This document shows positions 48,126 to 59,580 of a DNA stretch of 64,000 nt, one piece after another. Location of the stretch: NCBI GenBank assembly GCA_021234155.1, contig JAJEKV010000028.1, positions 14,939,928 to 15,003,927 on the forward strand, read 5' to 3'. This stretch comes from Isoetes taiwanensis. Lineage: Eukaryota > Streptophyta > Lycopodiopsida > Isoetales > Isoetaceae. Position numbers and translations under genes: made by a program. Under the pieces are notes generated by a model, which worked only from the letters and a program-made list of their open reading frames with translations, was not told where the DNA came from and ran no database searches. The stretch's first letter is position 1; the number at the start of each line of letters is the position of its first letter.

Positions 48126-49046
48126 CCTAGGGAAGCAAGAAACTAAATGTACTTCCATCAATCAGCTTGGATTTTGAATGAAATTGGCAGAATCATGGAT
48201 CAAGCAAACTCTGATGTGTGCATAACCAAATCTTACAATAAACCTTGATCTTTTAAAATAAATAAACCTTAGGACATGACCTACATTTTAGCACATTGCT
48301 ATAGGATTTTGTTGTTAAGCTTGGTTTTTTGTATTCCATTTTGTTCTTTCTAATCGTTAATGCATGCTCTCCAATGTCATGTTGACTAATCAAGTCTTTA
48401 GAAAAAACCATGTGGCTTCAAAACTACATTAAGAAATACTAACACCATGATTGTTGTCTAATTTTAGCCTTCAGTTATGCCAAAACTTGAACAATGGCAA
48501 TCATCTTACAGACTTCGTTACAATGTTGGCTAGCACAATGTAAATTAGAAGATTTACAACATGATTTTAAAAATCATGCATCTATAGCACTAGCCAATAG
48601 TAATGTTGTTCATTAAGAGTCCACACGCTCTACTCTTTTGTGGTATTCCTAATTCCGTTGTATTTGGACATACATAGATAAAAATTGAGATGACCCATTT
48701 GTTTGTAATTCCACATGAGTTGCATGGGTTTCAAACTGTTGTTATGCATCCTTGATTTTCTTCGACCTCAAGATAGTGTCCTTTCATATTTGATTGCATG
48801 TACAAACATTTATTCTACACATCATCCATTATCCGTCTCTCAACGATTCATGACTTATACCTTCCATAGGACACTAAAATTTTCATAAAAAATAGCCATT
48901 GTTATTACAATATCTAAATTCATAATTTAATTGTGCCCATCTACAAATGCATAAATTTAAATACAAATTCTCATGCTAGGGCAACTTAATTCATTCCTTG
49001 CAATATGAAAGTACTTATGCCCGGCAACGCCGGGCACCATTACTAG

Positions 49047-49380
49047 TTATACTTAAATTTTCGAATTTTTCTAATGGTTCGAAGTGCAATTTATGAATTT
49101 GCGCCATTTTTCACCTGGGTCTCCGATTGGCATGATTCTTCGACCCATTTTAGGTGAAATTTGATGCAGATGCATAATTTTCACTCCGAATTTACTAGAA
49201 GATGAATTTGACTCACTCAAATTTCGTCTAACACTTAACCTAAGTCCTGACCCACTACCTAGGAGAAAAATTTTTCCCCCTTTTTCGCGGTTTGATGGTG
49301 GAAATGTTTATTTCACACCCCTATAGGCCTGTTAGACTACTTCATGGTTATGGTCAGTGCTAGTTCTTGGTCAACCAAGA
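49047..49380 (-). other. Gypsy leader, distal part
   Basis: About 330 bp between the Helitron end and the primer-binding site; no ORF. Confidence 0.5.
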
Positions 49381-49397
49381 ACATCGCTCTGATACCA
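49381..49397 (-). other. Gypsy primer-binding site (initiator Met tRNA)
   Basis: On the minus strand TGGTATCAGAGCGATG follows the LTR end (CACA) after one base. It matches the 3' end complement of initiator Met tRNA and fixes the direction of the element. Confidence 0.9.
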
Positions 49398-49398
49398 T

Positions 49399-51017
49399 TG
49401 TGACGCTCCCTGCTAAACGTCGGGCGCCCGGCCGTACACTCGGCAGAAATTCCCCATCCCGCCTCAACAACCGCGATGGGTCCTTCGCCTACCCCCGCGA
49501 CTCGAGATGACTCTTAGTGCGGAAGGAACACGAAGGTGTCTTGCGCGCCCTTCCCTATGGGCTCCTATAACGGGGGTTTATAACACGCCGTAACTAGCAT
49601 CAACATATACAAATACTACCTCAAGGGTAGTGCATCACTCATAATCCAAGGCAAAGATGATAATCACTTAACCATAAAACATGAGAGCTCCTACCCCGCC
49701 GGCACTGTATGAGGATGACCGACCGGGCTAGGCCTCAAGATAGAGCGTAACCGAGTCATGGCAATGGCGAGGGCTGGCATAGAACAATGGCTAGGGTTGA
49801 TCACTCCATCCCCCTCCCGCATACTTTTGAATGGGCTAGATCGCTCGACAGACTCTAGCCTTCCTGATCACGCAATCCCATGGCATCACACATGTCGGGG
49901 ACTACTCCAAAGTTGCATCTCCCTCGTCCGATGAGGCAGAAGGGTTGCATCTCCCCTTCCTGGGATCTAGAGGTGTCGTGGGTGGCTAGAGAATCGCGGG
50001 CGACACACCATTCGCACTGACCGAACCCCCCAAAACGAGAGCCAAGCCAACACTTGCAGCTCTCGAGAGGCGTGGCAACACCATTGCCCGTGAGGTGTTT
50101 CCTGACCCATGCTCGGCCCACCTAAGTGACCCACCATAAGCCTAGCCCACTATGGGATCCCCCGAAGCCCCCACTCGGCAGGGATCCTCCTCCCTCCACT
50201 TTCCCTCTAGTCCCGTTATATGGTGCCGAGTCATATCATAGCCTCAATAGCCCGGTGGGCTCCTATGCAAAGCCGCAACTAATAGGAACTAAGGGATCTA
50301 CTCTAGGAGCATACTACATATGGCTCTAGGTCTCTACCCCCTTCCCAATACAAGAGGAGCAACATGATCAACCATCATCACATAATCATAAGAAGAACAT
50401 CTTAACCTAATCATACAAATCTAACTAATAGTTAGGGTTCCTTTGATTAGGTTCAAGATGTTGAATATGGGTTCTAGGATGGCTCTACTCTAGATACAAA
50501 ATACTAGCATATCCGAATGCTAATTCCCGTGATGAGCTATCACAACCACTATCCTACATACCGCCTCCTCGAAGCTCTCCCTCCGGATCCGCGGCGCCTC
50601 CATGGTCTTCGACTCACAAGCCGCCGCTCCTACTCCAAGAATGAGTCTACCCCCGCTGGGGGCCGCACCAGCCTATGCCACAAGAACGACATGTTCAAAA
50701 CGGGTTTCAACGCAGTAGGTGAGTCTCCGGGTGCTAGGGCTGGAAAGAGGTCTAGGGTTAGGGTTTATGCCTATATGAGTTAGGGTCCGGCCGGATGCCC
50801 GCGGGCACCACCCGGGTGAGTCCCGTGGTGGCGCGCCCCAACAGGTTAAGGCCACGTGGATAATGGCTTAACCTATGGTTGGCTAAGTTATAATAATAAC
50901 TTAGCCATGCCCCCTAGTGCCACAATCTATGGTATACAAGGCTATGAAGATAGATTTGTATGGTGACGGATCCAGGAATATACGTATTTATGGCGTATAT
51001 TCCCCTGGACCGTCACA
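49399..51017 (-). repeat. Gypsy 5' LTR
   Basis: 1,619 bp, TGTGACG...CGTCACA, partner of 14572-16176; expected to hold the promoter of the element. Confidence 0.93.
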
Positions 51018-51022
51018 ATTCT
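51018..51022. repeat. Gypsy target-site duplication, right (ATTCT)
   Basis: Repeats 14567-14571 exactly. Confidence 0.92.
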
Positions 51023-52426
51023 GTCGCTCTTCACCTCTCTAGTATCCGCTCTCGTATGAAATTGAGATACGGAGGTGGAGGCAGCAAATATTGCATGTGG
51101 CCACCCCTAATGGTTCACTTGGCTACGCCCACCCCTTTATAAGTTAAGCCATGAATTGTTGCAGAGAAATAATGCAACAAATTATCCTAAATAGCCACAA
51201 GTATATTAAAGCAAACACCACCACTGCCAAATGAATCTCCAGAGGAATGGCTTCATATCAAGGAATGGCGCATATCCAAAGATACAACATCTCTCAAACC
51301 CGGTTTGTTCGGGCCAAAGTGTGCTTGGCAAGCTCTAATGTATTCTGTTCGAACAATGCAAGCTTGAAATTTGGATCAATGTCTAAGCTCGAGGTAGATT
51401 TTATTTAACTTTAGGTTTAGCTCCGTCTTTTTTCAGTCTGGTACTTGGCTAGAGTCAAGATATAGGCCATTGGTGACAAGAATTTTGCAAAACAGAGATG
51501 CACTTTCCAGCTTTGTGTAGAACAATATGTACTATCTCAAAATAGTTATGAAGCTTGTAACATTGAGCATCGGTGGCATTTCGACTTCTCAACCGATTTT
51601 TAGAAAACAACTTGATCTGCTTTCAAGATGTTGTAGACCATATATCATTTCTTGAATATGGAGCATCATCATATTCCTTAATTATTTCAGGGTACCATAT
51701 GAGATTGAGTACCTATGTTTTGCAAAATAAAACATCATAAATTGAACCTCGATGTTCCAAAATCTTCAATCTTAATCATGTGGCCTTAGTTCCATGATGC
51801 CTACACTGGCTATTAGGCCTAGTTTCTCAGGCTCACAATCTTGCAAACTTTTCTCCATAGGCTCCATCACAAGGTAGCTTTGCCATCTCTTTAATAATGT
51901 TCAAATGTCTGTACAACAGTCTCATCATCAAGGGGTTGGGGACTTCGATCAATGGTCTGATTATTATTCTCCTTGTTATCCATCGCTAGATTCCGTTTTC
52001 CAGGACGATTGGGGCTCAGACTGTGTTCTGGAAGAATGGGAGGCTTGGGAGAAATCTCTGTTGGGGGGCAAATGCATGAGGAAGAACAAAGTATACACAC
52101 GATTGGCCATAATTGGAGGGATGTACAATACCCCACAAAACACACAACCCCATGGGTAACAATAGGAACATTATGGATAAAATAAGTTGATAACCACGTC
52201 ACATTAACAAAAATAGATCCTTCAAAATATTTTATCTAATGAGAGGTCACCACGTGGCGGATAATAAATCCAAAAAATTTCTACGTGGCTGTGGAGGAAA
52301 AACCAACGGGGCTTTTGGACGAAAAATGATTCGGCCATCAATGCCCGTCTCACCCTTCAATTCTTCAGCGAGGAAAAAAAATTAAAATGAAAAGAGGAAA
52401 ACCAATAATATCTCTTATTCCCAGCC
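51023..52426. other. Intergenic stretch, no gene recognised
   Basis: Short ORFs only. 51078-51112 is the inverted partner of 14381-14415. Near 52193-52290 there are three ACGT-core sites (CCACGTCAC, CCACGTGGC, CTACGTGGC), the type bound by plant bZIP/bHLH factors. They might be a promoter remnant, but no gene follows within 1.5 kb except beyond the next transposon. Confidence 0.4.
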
Positions 52427-53903
52427 TTAGGCCCTTTTTCCACGGCTGACTTAAAATATGGCTGTCTTATAATTATAAGACAGCATTTTAGGTGCCATGT
52501 CATTCTTGTGACATGTCTTAAAAAAATTAGTTTTCCATAGCTTGATTATAAGAGGTGTCTTATAATATAAGTCATGTCCCATAAATTTGGTTTTCCACTA
52601 CTCCGCGGATGAGTAATAAAATAATTGCAGTATTCTGTGTACTTAGGCGTTCTTTCAGATTCATGCACACGATGTGAGGAGCCAGCCGTAATCTGCTTGA
52701 GCATCTAGAAGGGAGTCTTTATGAAACTTGTTCACAGCAAGAACACTCTATAACAATTCTCATTGTTCTATAGCCAGTGCTCACGTAATACAGAATAAGA
52801 TTTGAACCTGCTGTTTGAGGAGAGTCACATCCCCATGTTTCATGTGCATGGCCTGCCATCAGTACCTCTGTCATACCTCACCTACGGTCTGTATAATAAC
52901 TCGGGCATCTGCAGCAGAAAGAATTGCTTCATTAAATAGGCTTGATCACTATTTGATAATTAAATGGAGCTCATAAGGTTTACCAAACTGTAGCTCCACA
53001 TCCTTAAGAATACAATTCTCTGCTTGAAATCTGTTGTAGCAGATTGCAGTTTCACTATTGATTGTAATTGATCATCCTATTCTAACTCATCTTCTGGCTG
53101 AAATAAAATATTTGTTGTACCGGCAGTGTATATAAACTTCCGGATCTGATTCGCATTATTTAAGGATTGGTATGTTGAAGCTCTCATTCATGTAACTGCA
53201 GTTCTTATGCTCATAAAGATGTGAAGCATGCCCGCTACCCATGATTGCAGATCTCCTTGGATCAATCCTTAAGACACTAATACTTGCCATCATTCCCATA
53301 GCTCCATCAGTGCATCAAGTTTCAGTAAATCAGAACAAAATGAACCTCTTATATTGAATGGCCACTGTTTCAGATGGCTTATCTTAACTGCTCTGCATAC
53401 GGCACATCAGACTGCCCCAACAAAAATTACCTTCGAACCAATAGGAAAAACAGAGATAAGACTGTAAATCCGACTGTAAATCCGACTGGAAAAACAGAGA
53501 AACAGAGATCCGACTGTAAATCCGACTGTACCCGACCTCTTGAATCCGACTACAGAGATATGATCGGACTATAAATCCCGATCTGTGAGAAATCGACTGC
53601 TGTTGCTTGATCCGAGAGAAATCCAACTGCACCTATCCATGGCACCTATCTGCTTCCGTTCTACTTATTTTTAAGACAACCGAATGATGCGGCAGAGAAG
53701 CTCTCTGATAGGTTAGGGATGCATACCTTATTTTGTGGCGGGGGGTTTCCCCCGGAATAAAATGCTCCTCTCAAGTTGTACGGAACCCATTTAAGACATG
53801 TCTTAAATTGTTTAGTGGAAAAACTATGGTGACTTATTTTCTTACGTGGCCCAATAAGATTAAGCGAAATATAAGACATGGGTGCCATGGAAAAAGGGCC
53901 TTA
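52427..53903. mobile_element. Non-autonomous PIF/Harbinger-type element with TTA duplication
   Basis: Terminal inverted repeats: left GGCCCTTTTTCCACGGC (52430) and right GCCATGGAAAAAGGGCC (ending 53900), 16 of 17 paired. Each is flanked by TTA (52427-52429, 53901-53903), the 3-bp duplication of PIF/Harbinger elements. The 1,471-bp interior has no transposase. It holds a perfect 24-bp palindrome made of GCTGTCTTATAA and its complement (52462-52485) and short repeats of ATCCGACTGTAA near 53460-53530. Either Harbinger transposase in this window could in principle have mobilised such an element; this is speculation. Confidence 0.85.
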
Positions 53904-54100
53904 GGCTGCCAGAACTCAGCTGATCAGAAAAGAAAAGGAAACGGGGATTAGGAGCCAAAACCCTTTAAATCGGCCATGGCTACGAGATTTGCAGCTGCAA
54001 ATTAGATCTCTGAACCCCACAGAAGCTGCATTTTGCTTTTGTTGTTCTGTTTTTGGACCGCGAGCTGTTCCATGTAGTACATTTTCTTTTGTTCATTTCA

Positions 54101-54123
54101 CCTATTGAAGTTACTTCAATAGG
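54101..54123. repeat. Perfect 23-bp inverted repeat
   Basis: CCTATTGAAGT-T-ACTTCAATAGG, 11-bp arms and a 1-bp centre, in a non-coding stretch downstream of the Harbinger-type element. Confidence 0.85.
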
Positions 54124-54176
54124 AAAGGAGGCGGCCTCTTATCTGTGTATATGCTGAAATAATACAGAAACGAAGG

Positions 54177-54203
54177 GGCAAAGGCAAGGCAAGGCAAGGC
54201 AAG
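54177..54203. repeat. GGCAA microsatellite
   Basis: About five imperfect GGCAA units. Confidence 0.9.
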
Positions 54204-54649
54204 CGTGAGGATTGTAAAAGCTGCTAGTATTAGAGTGTTTCTGTCCGTTTCCAGCCTGTATCTGTTTGTGTAGGAGGTGGGTTCTTGGTATCTTCCAGCA
54301 AGAACTTAATGCAGAGGCCTGATTCGGCAGCAAGCCCGTGTAGATCATCTTCAGAGTATGGGTTTTGCATTTGGGTCTCTTTCCCTCTGTTGAGCCATGA
54401 TGGGTTAATTCGTTTAGCGGGGCTTCTTACCGGAATACTAAGCATAGAAGTGTATCCGCTTCAAGAATCCCAAGCCAGAAATCGAATCCCCTGCTTTTGC
54501 CCCTTTTGGAGAGCGTAGAGCTGCCATAATCGATTGGAAGCCAATTTTCAGTTGCAAAAATAGACTACATGAATAGTTAAGAATCAAGGATGGGAATCAG
54601 AGGGCAAGGATAGGAAACTAATCGGGAATCAGGTCCAATTCAAATAGCC

Positions 54650-54952
54650 ATGGATCAAGCTCAAATCTGCAGCGAAGTAGGCAAAAACAGAAACCTTGAA
54701 TCTAAGTTTTCAAGCAACTCTACAGCTGATGAGCCGGATGGGTCCTGTCCAGGGGAGACGAATTGTGATTGCATACTGCATCGGCGGGATATGACGTCGA
54801 AGAGACAGTTTGCGTATGAACATGTCGTATCTACACATACAGAGCAACAAACGAAGAGACATAAAGCTTCCACAGCGAAGAAAGGTACAGATTTTGACCG
54901 AGCTTTGGCTGCAGTTAGTTCTAGATCGATTCTGAGCACGATTTCTTGAGAG
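54650..54952 (+). CDS. Small unrecognised ORF (99 aa)
   Basis: ATG at 54650 (MDQAQICSEVGKNRNLE) to a stop after SSRSILSTIS. Hydrophilic, Cys- and Ser-rich start and a basic stretch (TKRHKASTAKK). No domain recognised and no clear splice signals. It may be chance, or a first exon of a gene lost by rearrangement. Confidence 0.25.
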
Positions 54953-55492
54953 AACTTGTAAGAATCTAGCCGCAGAAACCTTAGGTTGGTCTAATTCAGA
55001 ATCCGACCGGATTGAAAATTGTTGCAAGAGATTAGTAGTTTTTGAGCAAAGGGATCAAAGGATTGTACTAAGTTTCCAGTTGGCTCGGATTATGCCGACG
55101 TCTGGGACAGATCCTGACATGATCGGAACACAAAACTGTTTGTTTAGGTGCCTGCATAGAAGGGAACAGATTGTAAAAACTAGGAGGAAGAAGGAAAAAT
55201 TTTTTCGTACTGCATTGTGAAGGGAGATTCTGTACAGATTTGAAGCTGGGAAAATACCATTGTCCCATACCACGTGTCAGCAGGAGCGCTCTTCAAATAA
55301 ATAGCTCTCCAACAAATATTTTCAAACAAAAAATGACACTCGATTATATATGAGTGATAACCCACCTTTCGTGAACAGCATAAATACTGAGTTTTCAAAG
55401 TGTGTTTTAATATTTTTATTGTTTTTTAAATTTTATTAAATATTAAGATGGCGGCGCTGCTTAAGTTCCGCCAGGATGAAAGTTTTTTGAAT

Positions 55493-55570
55493 GGAACAAA
55501 AAACGAAAATTGGGAGCTAGGGAACAAAAAACAAAAATTGGGAGTGGAACGAAAAACAAAAATTGGGAGG
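55493..55570. repeat. Three tandem ~26-bp repeats
   Basis: Three copies of a GGAACAAAAAACAAAAATTG-type unit ending GGGAG, about 410 bp before the receptor kinase start. Confidence 0.85.
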
Positions 55571-55981
55571 AAAAAAGCTCCCAACGTAGTTTAGTAGTTT
55601 ACCGGTTCCAAAAGTCACACCCAGAAAATGCACACTAACATCATCAAGAAACATCAAGAAACCCCAAAAACAAACATTTTAAGTAAGTAGATAGGTAGAT
55701 TACTAGTCATAATTCAATGGGCACATGGATAGTCACGATTCAATCCAAGAAGTTCATAGAGTTAGATATTTAGCACGGCACGAGAGCTTGGTTAAAGTTT
55801 TTGTAAGTTAGTACCGACAAAACATGAAATATATTATTTTATTTTATTTTATGTAGCATTTTTGACAAAAGACAACCTGAGTGTATTTATTTTACAAATT
55901 GTGGACAGCAGTAGCCCAGTCGTCAACAATAAACAATTTAATAATGCCTTAAACAAATACTTTTAAATCTGCGGCCTTCAA
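55571..55981 (+). promoter_or_regulatory. Presumed upstream region of the receptor kinase
   Basis: AT-rich 411 bp before the kinase ATG. A TATA-like stretch (AATATATTATTTTATTTT, about 55828) lies 150 bp upstream of the start. No other recognised site; the assignment is by position. Confidence 0.35.
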
Positions 55982-58462
55982 ATGTTAGTGAAAATAAGGC
56001 GCCATTTCACACTGCCGGAACTGGCTATGGCAGCCATCTTGCTTCCGTTCACTATTTTCCTCCCCTTTTTTGCATCCTCACAGCAGTTTCTACAATATAG
56101 GTTAAATCAGACAATCTACAACAGTGGATCAATCTTAAATCTGGACAATGGATTGAAAGGGCGCCCCACTCCATTTACTAGCAATGCATCTGCTTCAGAG
56201 GATGCCACACACGGCCTGTTCTTTGTGAGCCAAGATGGAAAAAATTATTCCCTTGCAGTTCTTGCATATGATAGCAACTCAGAGGATTCTTACTCCGGCG
56301 AGGTCATTTGGAGGGCAAATCAGAGCAGGGGAGTGGGCGATGGAGCCGTTCTAGAATTAGGTCTGGACGGAAACATGCTGCTCAAGGATTTTGATGGCGA
56401 AATTGTATGGCAAACAGGAACCCAAAACCGTGGAGTCCGGCAATTAGAGGTTAGTGATCGTGGTAATTTCATTCTTAGTAATTCTACCCACGACAAGATC
56501 TGGATGACCTTTGATAGCCCAACTGATACATTAATCTGCACCCAAGTTCTAAAACAGGGAATGCATCTTTCAAATGGAGATTATTCTTTGGTTTTGGATA
56601 ATACCAGATTGGCCCTGTACTATAAATCTAATAGCTTCAAATATCAAGAATGGACCTGGAATTCAAGTTTGCTTAATTCTTCAGAGGTTATCTACCTTGC
56701 ACTTTGTTGTGATGGAAGTAAGCTTGCCCTGCAGCTCAGATCAGACTATGTTAATGTGAATCAGCTTAACAAACTTGTAAATGTGACCAGCTGTAGTAGT
56801 GCAAGTTCGGTAGTGAATACCCTGTTAGAAATGAGTTCTTCTAATCAGTTATCATATGCTGCCTTTGTTAAGTTAGATTCGGACGGCCAGCTTGAAGCAT
56901 CCAAATGGGTGATCAAGAAACAACAGTTTCAAACCTGTGATCTGCCTAGAAGCTGTGGACCATATGGAATGTGTAACAGAAGTAACTGCAACTGCCCTGA
57001 TTATGCATATTTTGAGCTTACAGATCCTTCAAAACCTGAATCTGGCTGCAAAAAGTTGTCAAACTATTCTACTAACACTGGATCATGCAAATCCCCGAGC
57101 TTTACTGCTCCAATAAAAGGCATTGATTACATACCGACTAAGTATACAAATTATAACATATGTACTCTCAATCAGTGTAGAACACTCTGTTTGCAGAATC
57201 AGAGTTGCCAGGCGGGTTTTTACCAAAATCATACAAGCAAATGCTTTCAGTTTAATGAAATCGAGACGCTGAGAACTGCAAACTCAAGCTATGTGGCATT
57301 TTTCAAGATCTGTACAAGGTCTAAATCTTCGCCACTGTTAAGCACAAAGGCATCACTATTAGTTGGAGTTCTGGTGGGGCTGTTTATATTAACCATTTTT
57401 CCACTAATAGCTATATACATAATATGCAGAATGAGAAGGTTTGATGCTAATGAATATGATGATGAAGACGATGGTATGTTGAAATCTATGTTGTCAGAAA
57501 CCGCATTGAGGAGATTTACATATAAAGAACTTGAAGAGATAACCATAGGATTCTCTGATTTGCTTGGCAGAGGGGGATTTGGACCTGTGCACAAAGGAAA
57601 ATTACCAAATGGTCAATTTGTTGCAGTAAAGAAACTTGAGTCAACAGCGCAGAGTATGAAAGAATTCTATGCTGAAGTTTCAGTATTAAGTAGAGTTCAT
57701 CATATGAACCTTGTCCAGTTAATAGGCTTCTGTGCAGAAAGAACAAGAAGAGCCCTTATCTATGAGTACATGCCAAATGGATCTCTAGACAGATGGCTTT
57801 ATAATTCTGATGATAAATGTACTACTCTAGATTGGCAAACTAGATTAGACATTGCAGTGGGAGCTGGGAAAGGAATTGCTTATTTACATGAAGAGTGCAA
57901 TGACAGAATTGTTCATTTAGATGTGAAGCCTCAGAACATACTTCTGACTGAAAGTTTTTATCCTAAAGTAGGAGATTTTGGACTGTCTAAACTCATGGAC
58001 AGGGACCAAAGTTTTGTTATGACAACAGTGAGAGGAACAAGAGGTTATTTAGCACCAGAATGGTTCACAGAAGGTTCCATTAATGAGAAAAGCGACGTGT
58101 ACAGTTTTGGTGTAGTTTTATTGGAGTTAGTTGGAGGATCTAAGCCTAATGATGTCAAAACAGGGGATTTATGGAATTGGAGCCAAAGTGACAAGGAGAT
58201 GGAGGAATTTGTAGATAAGAGAATGGTGGAATCTTTAGATATTGAACAGGCAAAATGGGTTCTAAGAATAGCAGCTCTTTGTGTTAACAGAGACCCTCAG
58301 GCCAGGCCTGCCATGTCTGATGTGGTTGCTATGCTTGAGGGCAGAATTGAAGTCCCTTATTTGAAAACTGACTCCACATGTGAAATTTCTAAGACATTTG
58401 AGGTCACAGATAGTGCCTTTATATCTGTAGTGGATAGGGACAAAATGTTCAGTCCCAGGTAG
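55982..58462 (+). CDS. G-type lectin S-receptor-like Ser/Thr kinase
   Basis: Intact single-exon gene, 826 aa. The second ATG (56027, residue 16) begins a standard signal peptide (MAAILLPFTIFLPFFASSQQ), so translation may start there. Domains: bulb-type lectin (about 35-190), S-locus-like region, an EGF-like Cys cluster (CDLPRSCGPYGMCNRSNCNC, about 320-340), PAN/apple-like Cys region (about 390-440), a transmembrane helix (about 455-480) followed by basic MRRF, and a kinase domain from about 510. Kinase motifs: GRGGFGPVHKG, VAVKKLE, catalytic loop HLDVKPQN (about 643-650), DFG (about 664) and GTRGYLAPEW (about 684-693). Leu in place of Arg before the catalytic Asp makes it a non-RD kinase, common among plant immune receptors. 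It is a plasma-membrane receptor with unknown ligand; full length for the SD2 type. No frame errors, unlike its neighbours. Confidence 0.95.
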   Translation: MLVKIRRHFTLPELAMAAILLPFTIFLPFFASSQQFLQYRLNQTIYNSGSILNLDNGLKGRPTPFTSNASASEDATHGLFFVSQDGKNYSLAVLAYDSNSEDSYSGEVIWRANQSRGVGDGAVLELGLDGNMLLKDFDGEIVWQTGTQNRGVRQLEVSDRGNFILSNSTHDKIWMTFDSPTDTLICTQVLKQGMHLSNGDYSLVLDNTRLALYYKSNSFKYQEWTWNSSLLNSSEVIYLALCCDGSKLALQLRSDYVNVNQLNKLVNVTSCSSASSVVNTLLEMSSSNQLSYAAFVKLDSDGQLEASKWVIKKQQFQTCDLPRSCGPYGMCNRSNCNCPDYAYFELTDPSKPESGCKKLSNYSTNTGSCKSPSFTAPIKGIDYIPTKYTNYNICTLNQCRTLCLQNQSCQAGFYQNHTSKCFQFNEIETLRTANSSYVAFFKICTRSKSSPLLSTKASLLVGVLVGLFILTIFPLIAIYIICRMRRFDANEYDDEDDGMLKSMLSETALRRFTYKELEEITIGFSDLLGRGGFGPVHKGKLPNGQFVAVKKLESTAQSMKEFYAEVSVLSRVHHMNLVQLIGFCAERTRRALIYEYMPNGSLDRWLYNSDDKCTTLDWQTRLDIAVGAGKGIAYLHEECNDRIVHLDVKPQNILLTESFYPKVGDFGLSKLMDRDQSFVMTTVRGTRGYLAPEWFTEGSINEKSDVYSFGVVLLELVGGSKPNDVKTGDLWNWSQSDKEMEEFVDKRMVESLDIEQAKWVLRIAALCVNRDPQARPAMSDVVAMLEGRIEVPYLKTDSTCEISKTFEVTDSAFISVVDRDKMFSPR

Positions 58463-59408
58463 TGCATTTCAATCTCACACTTGTATGTGCTTTACATGTA
58501 TCAGAGTTCTTGTCCTATATACCAAGATGATGGAATCCAAGGTTATTTCATGAGCTGGATTTCACTAGGAAGGCACATCAAATGTTATTCCTGCAAGCTT
58601 TACGGCCCCACAAGAAAAGCCACCTTTTTTATATACATATGAAAGCACGGTCAAGATAATTATAAGATAATTATACCCCAGCAAGATAATTATACCCCGG
58701 CTTGGCGGATTCTGGAGCAAAAAACATCGGCTTTTGGGATCCCTCGCCTATCCTCCACGGGCTCCGTTCGCCTCAGTCCATTGTTCAGGCTTGATCGATG
58801 TCAGGTTGGGCTAGTAAATCCTGGTTGTCGTTTGCGATGACGAATCTAAGCTGTCGAGTAGGGCCCATGCGCTAGAATCCCACCTGTGTATTCCCGATCA
58901 GTGTTAAAATTTGACGGTTTTCTAATGACAGGCAAAATAATTTTATGCCTTTCGCATGACAGAAAGTTCTCAAATTCCAACCTTTCAAATGCCGGACAAA
59001 AATTTAAAATGACAGAATCCAAGTTTTTAGTCAAAAAATATAGAAAAAATCCATTTGTATTACTTGCATGATAACTCAAAAAAGAGTACATAAATGGATC
59101 AACTAACGAGAACCCTAGCGCCGGAATACCAATGCACGGGATACCTGCGAGATGAAGTTGCATTGGATGAAGAGAGTGGACGAGGGGACTAGCAAGTCAT
59201 CCGGCATTGGCTCGGTTAAGGGTGCATCCCCATTAGGGTGCATCCCAGTTTTCCACGTCAGCAAAACTGGGATTGTAATTGGGATACCTTTCCCATTAGG
59301 TGCTAGATACCTTTCCCATTAGGTGCTAGTTTGTTTACCGTTTGCGTTCCGGTTTCTCTTTTTAGTGCCGATTTCTCGTTCCAATTTTCCTACTGCCGAA
59401 ACAAACTC
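58463..59408. other. 3' flank of the kinase and intergenic sequence
   Basis: No gene. Repeats of AAGATAATTATA near 58650-58700. An 11-bp inverted repeat (ATCCCAGTTTT / AAAACTGGGAT, 59242-59252 and 59263-59273) and a doubled ATACCTTTCCCATTAGGTGC segment near 59283 and 59307 suggest a small foldback element. Confidence 0.5.
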
Positions 59409-59487
59409 ATGGATGCACAAGTATTTCTTCTACTAGCACTGTTGCTCCAAGCTATGATGATAGCATTGAAGCTCTTGGATGACATCG

Positions 59488-59580
59488 ATGCCCTTTGGGA
59501 TGACTTTCCAGGTTCAAGAAACAACTTCTTTGTTGTCCTTTGGGATGACTTTCCAGGTTCAAGAAACGACTTCTTTGTTG
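59488..59580 (+). repeat. 45-bp tandem duplication inside the transposase
   Basis: CCTTTGGGATGACTTTCCAG and the following 25 bases occur twice, keeping the frame (DDFPGSRN twice). Confidence 0.9.

Larger units (their letters stand above)
44662..49046 (+). mobile_element. Probable non-autonomous Helitron
   Basis: The right end is strong: an 8-bp GC hairpin (TGCCCGGC-AAC-GCCGGGCA, 49018-49036), six bases, then CTAG followed by host T (49047), the classic Helitron 3' end. The proposed left end is TCTATATTAATTG at 44662 preceded by A, giving insertion between A and T; this end is less certain. No Rep/helicase ORF is seen in 4.4 kb. Content is AT-rich and intron-like, with short ORFs (for example 44832-45119) that I cannot assign and several local duplications. 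It interrupts the gypsy leader. Confidence 0.6.
14572..51017 (-). mobile_element. Ty3/gypsy chromodomain retrotransposon with nested insertions
   Basis: One minus-strand insertion bounded by 1.6-kb LTRs (14572-16176, 49399-51017) with TGTGACG...CGTCACA ends and a 5-bp ATTCT duplication. The initiator-Met primer site abuts the right LTR and the polypurine tract abuts the left. Removing the RT-element array (24198-43138) and the Helitron (44662-49046) leaves about 13 kb. In transcription order this holds a leader, a histone H3-like ORF, an unknown ORF (ORF-X), gag with zinc knuckle, and pol (protease, RT, RNase H, integrase, chromodomain). The chromodomain places it among or near the chromoviruses. 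Two extra ORFs before gag are not usual for that group as I know it. Frames are broken, but much of that may be sequencing error. Confidence 0.93.

Noticed and set aside
49381-49397. tRNA-like sequence TGGTATCAGAGC
   Set aside because: It is the primer-binding site only; no tRNA cloverleaf surrounds it. The same holds for 10832-10845.
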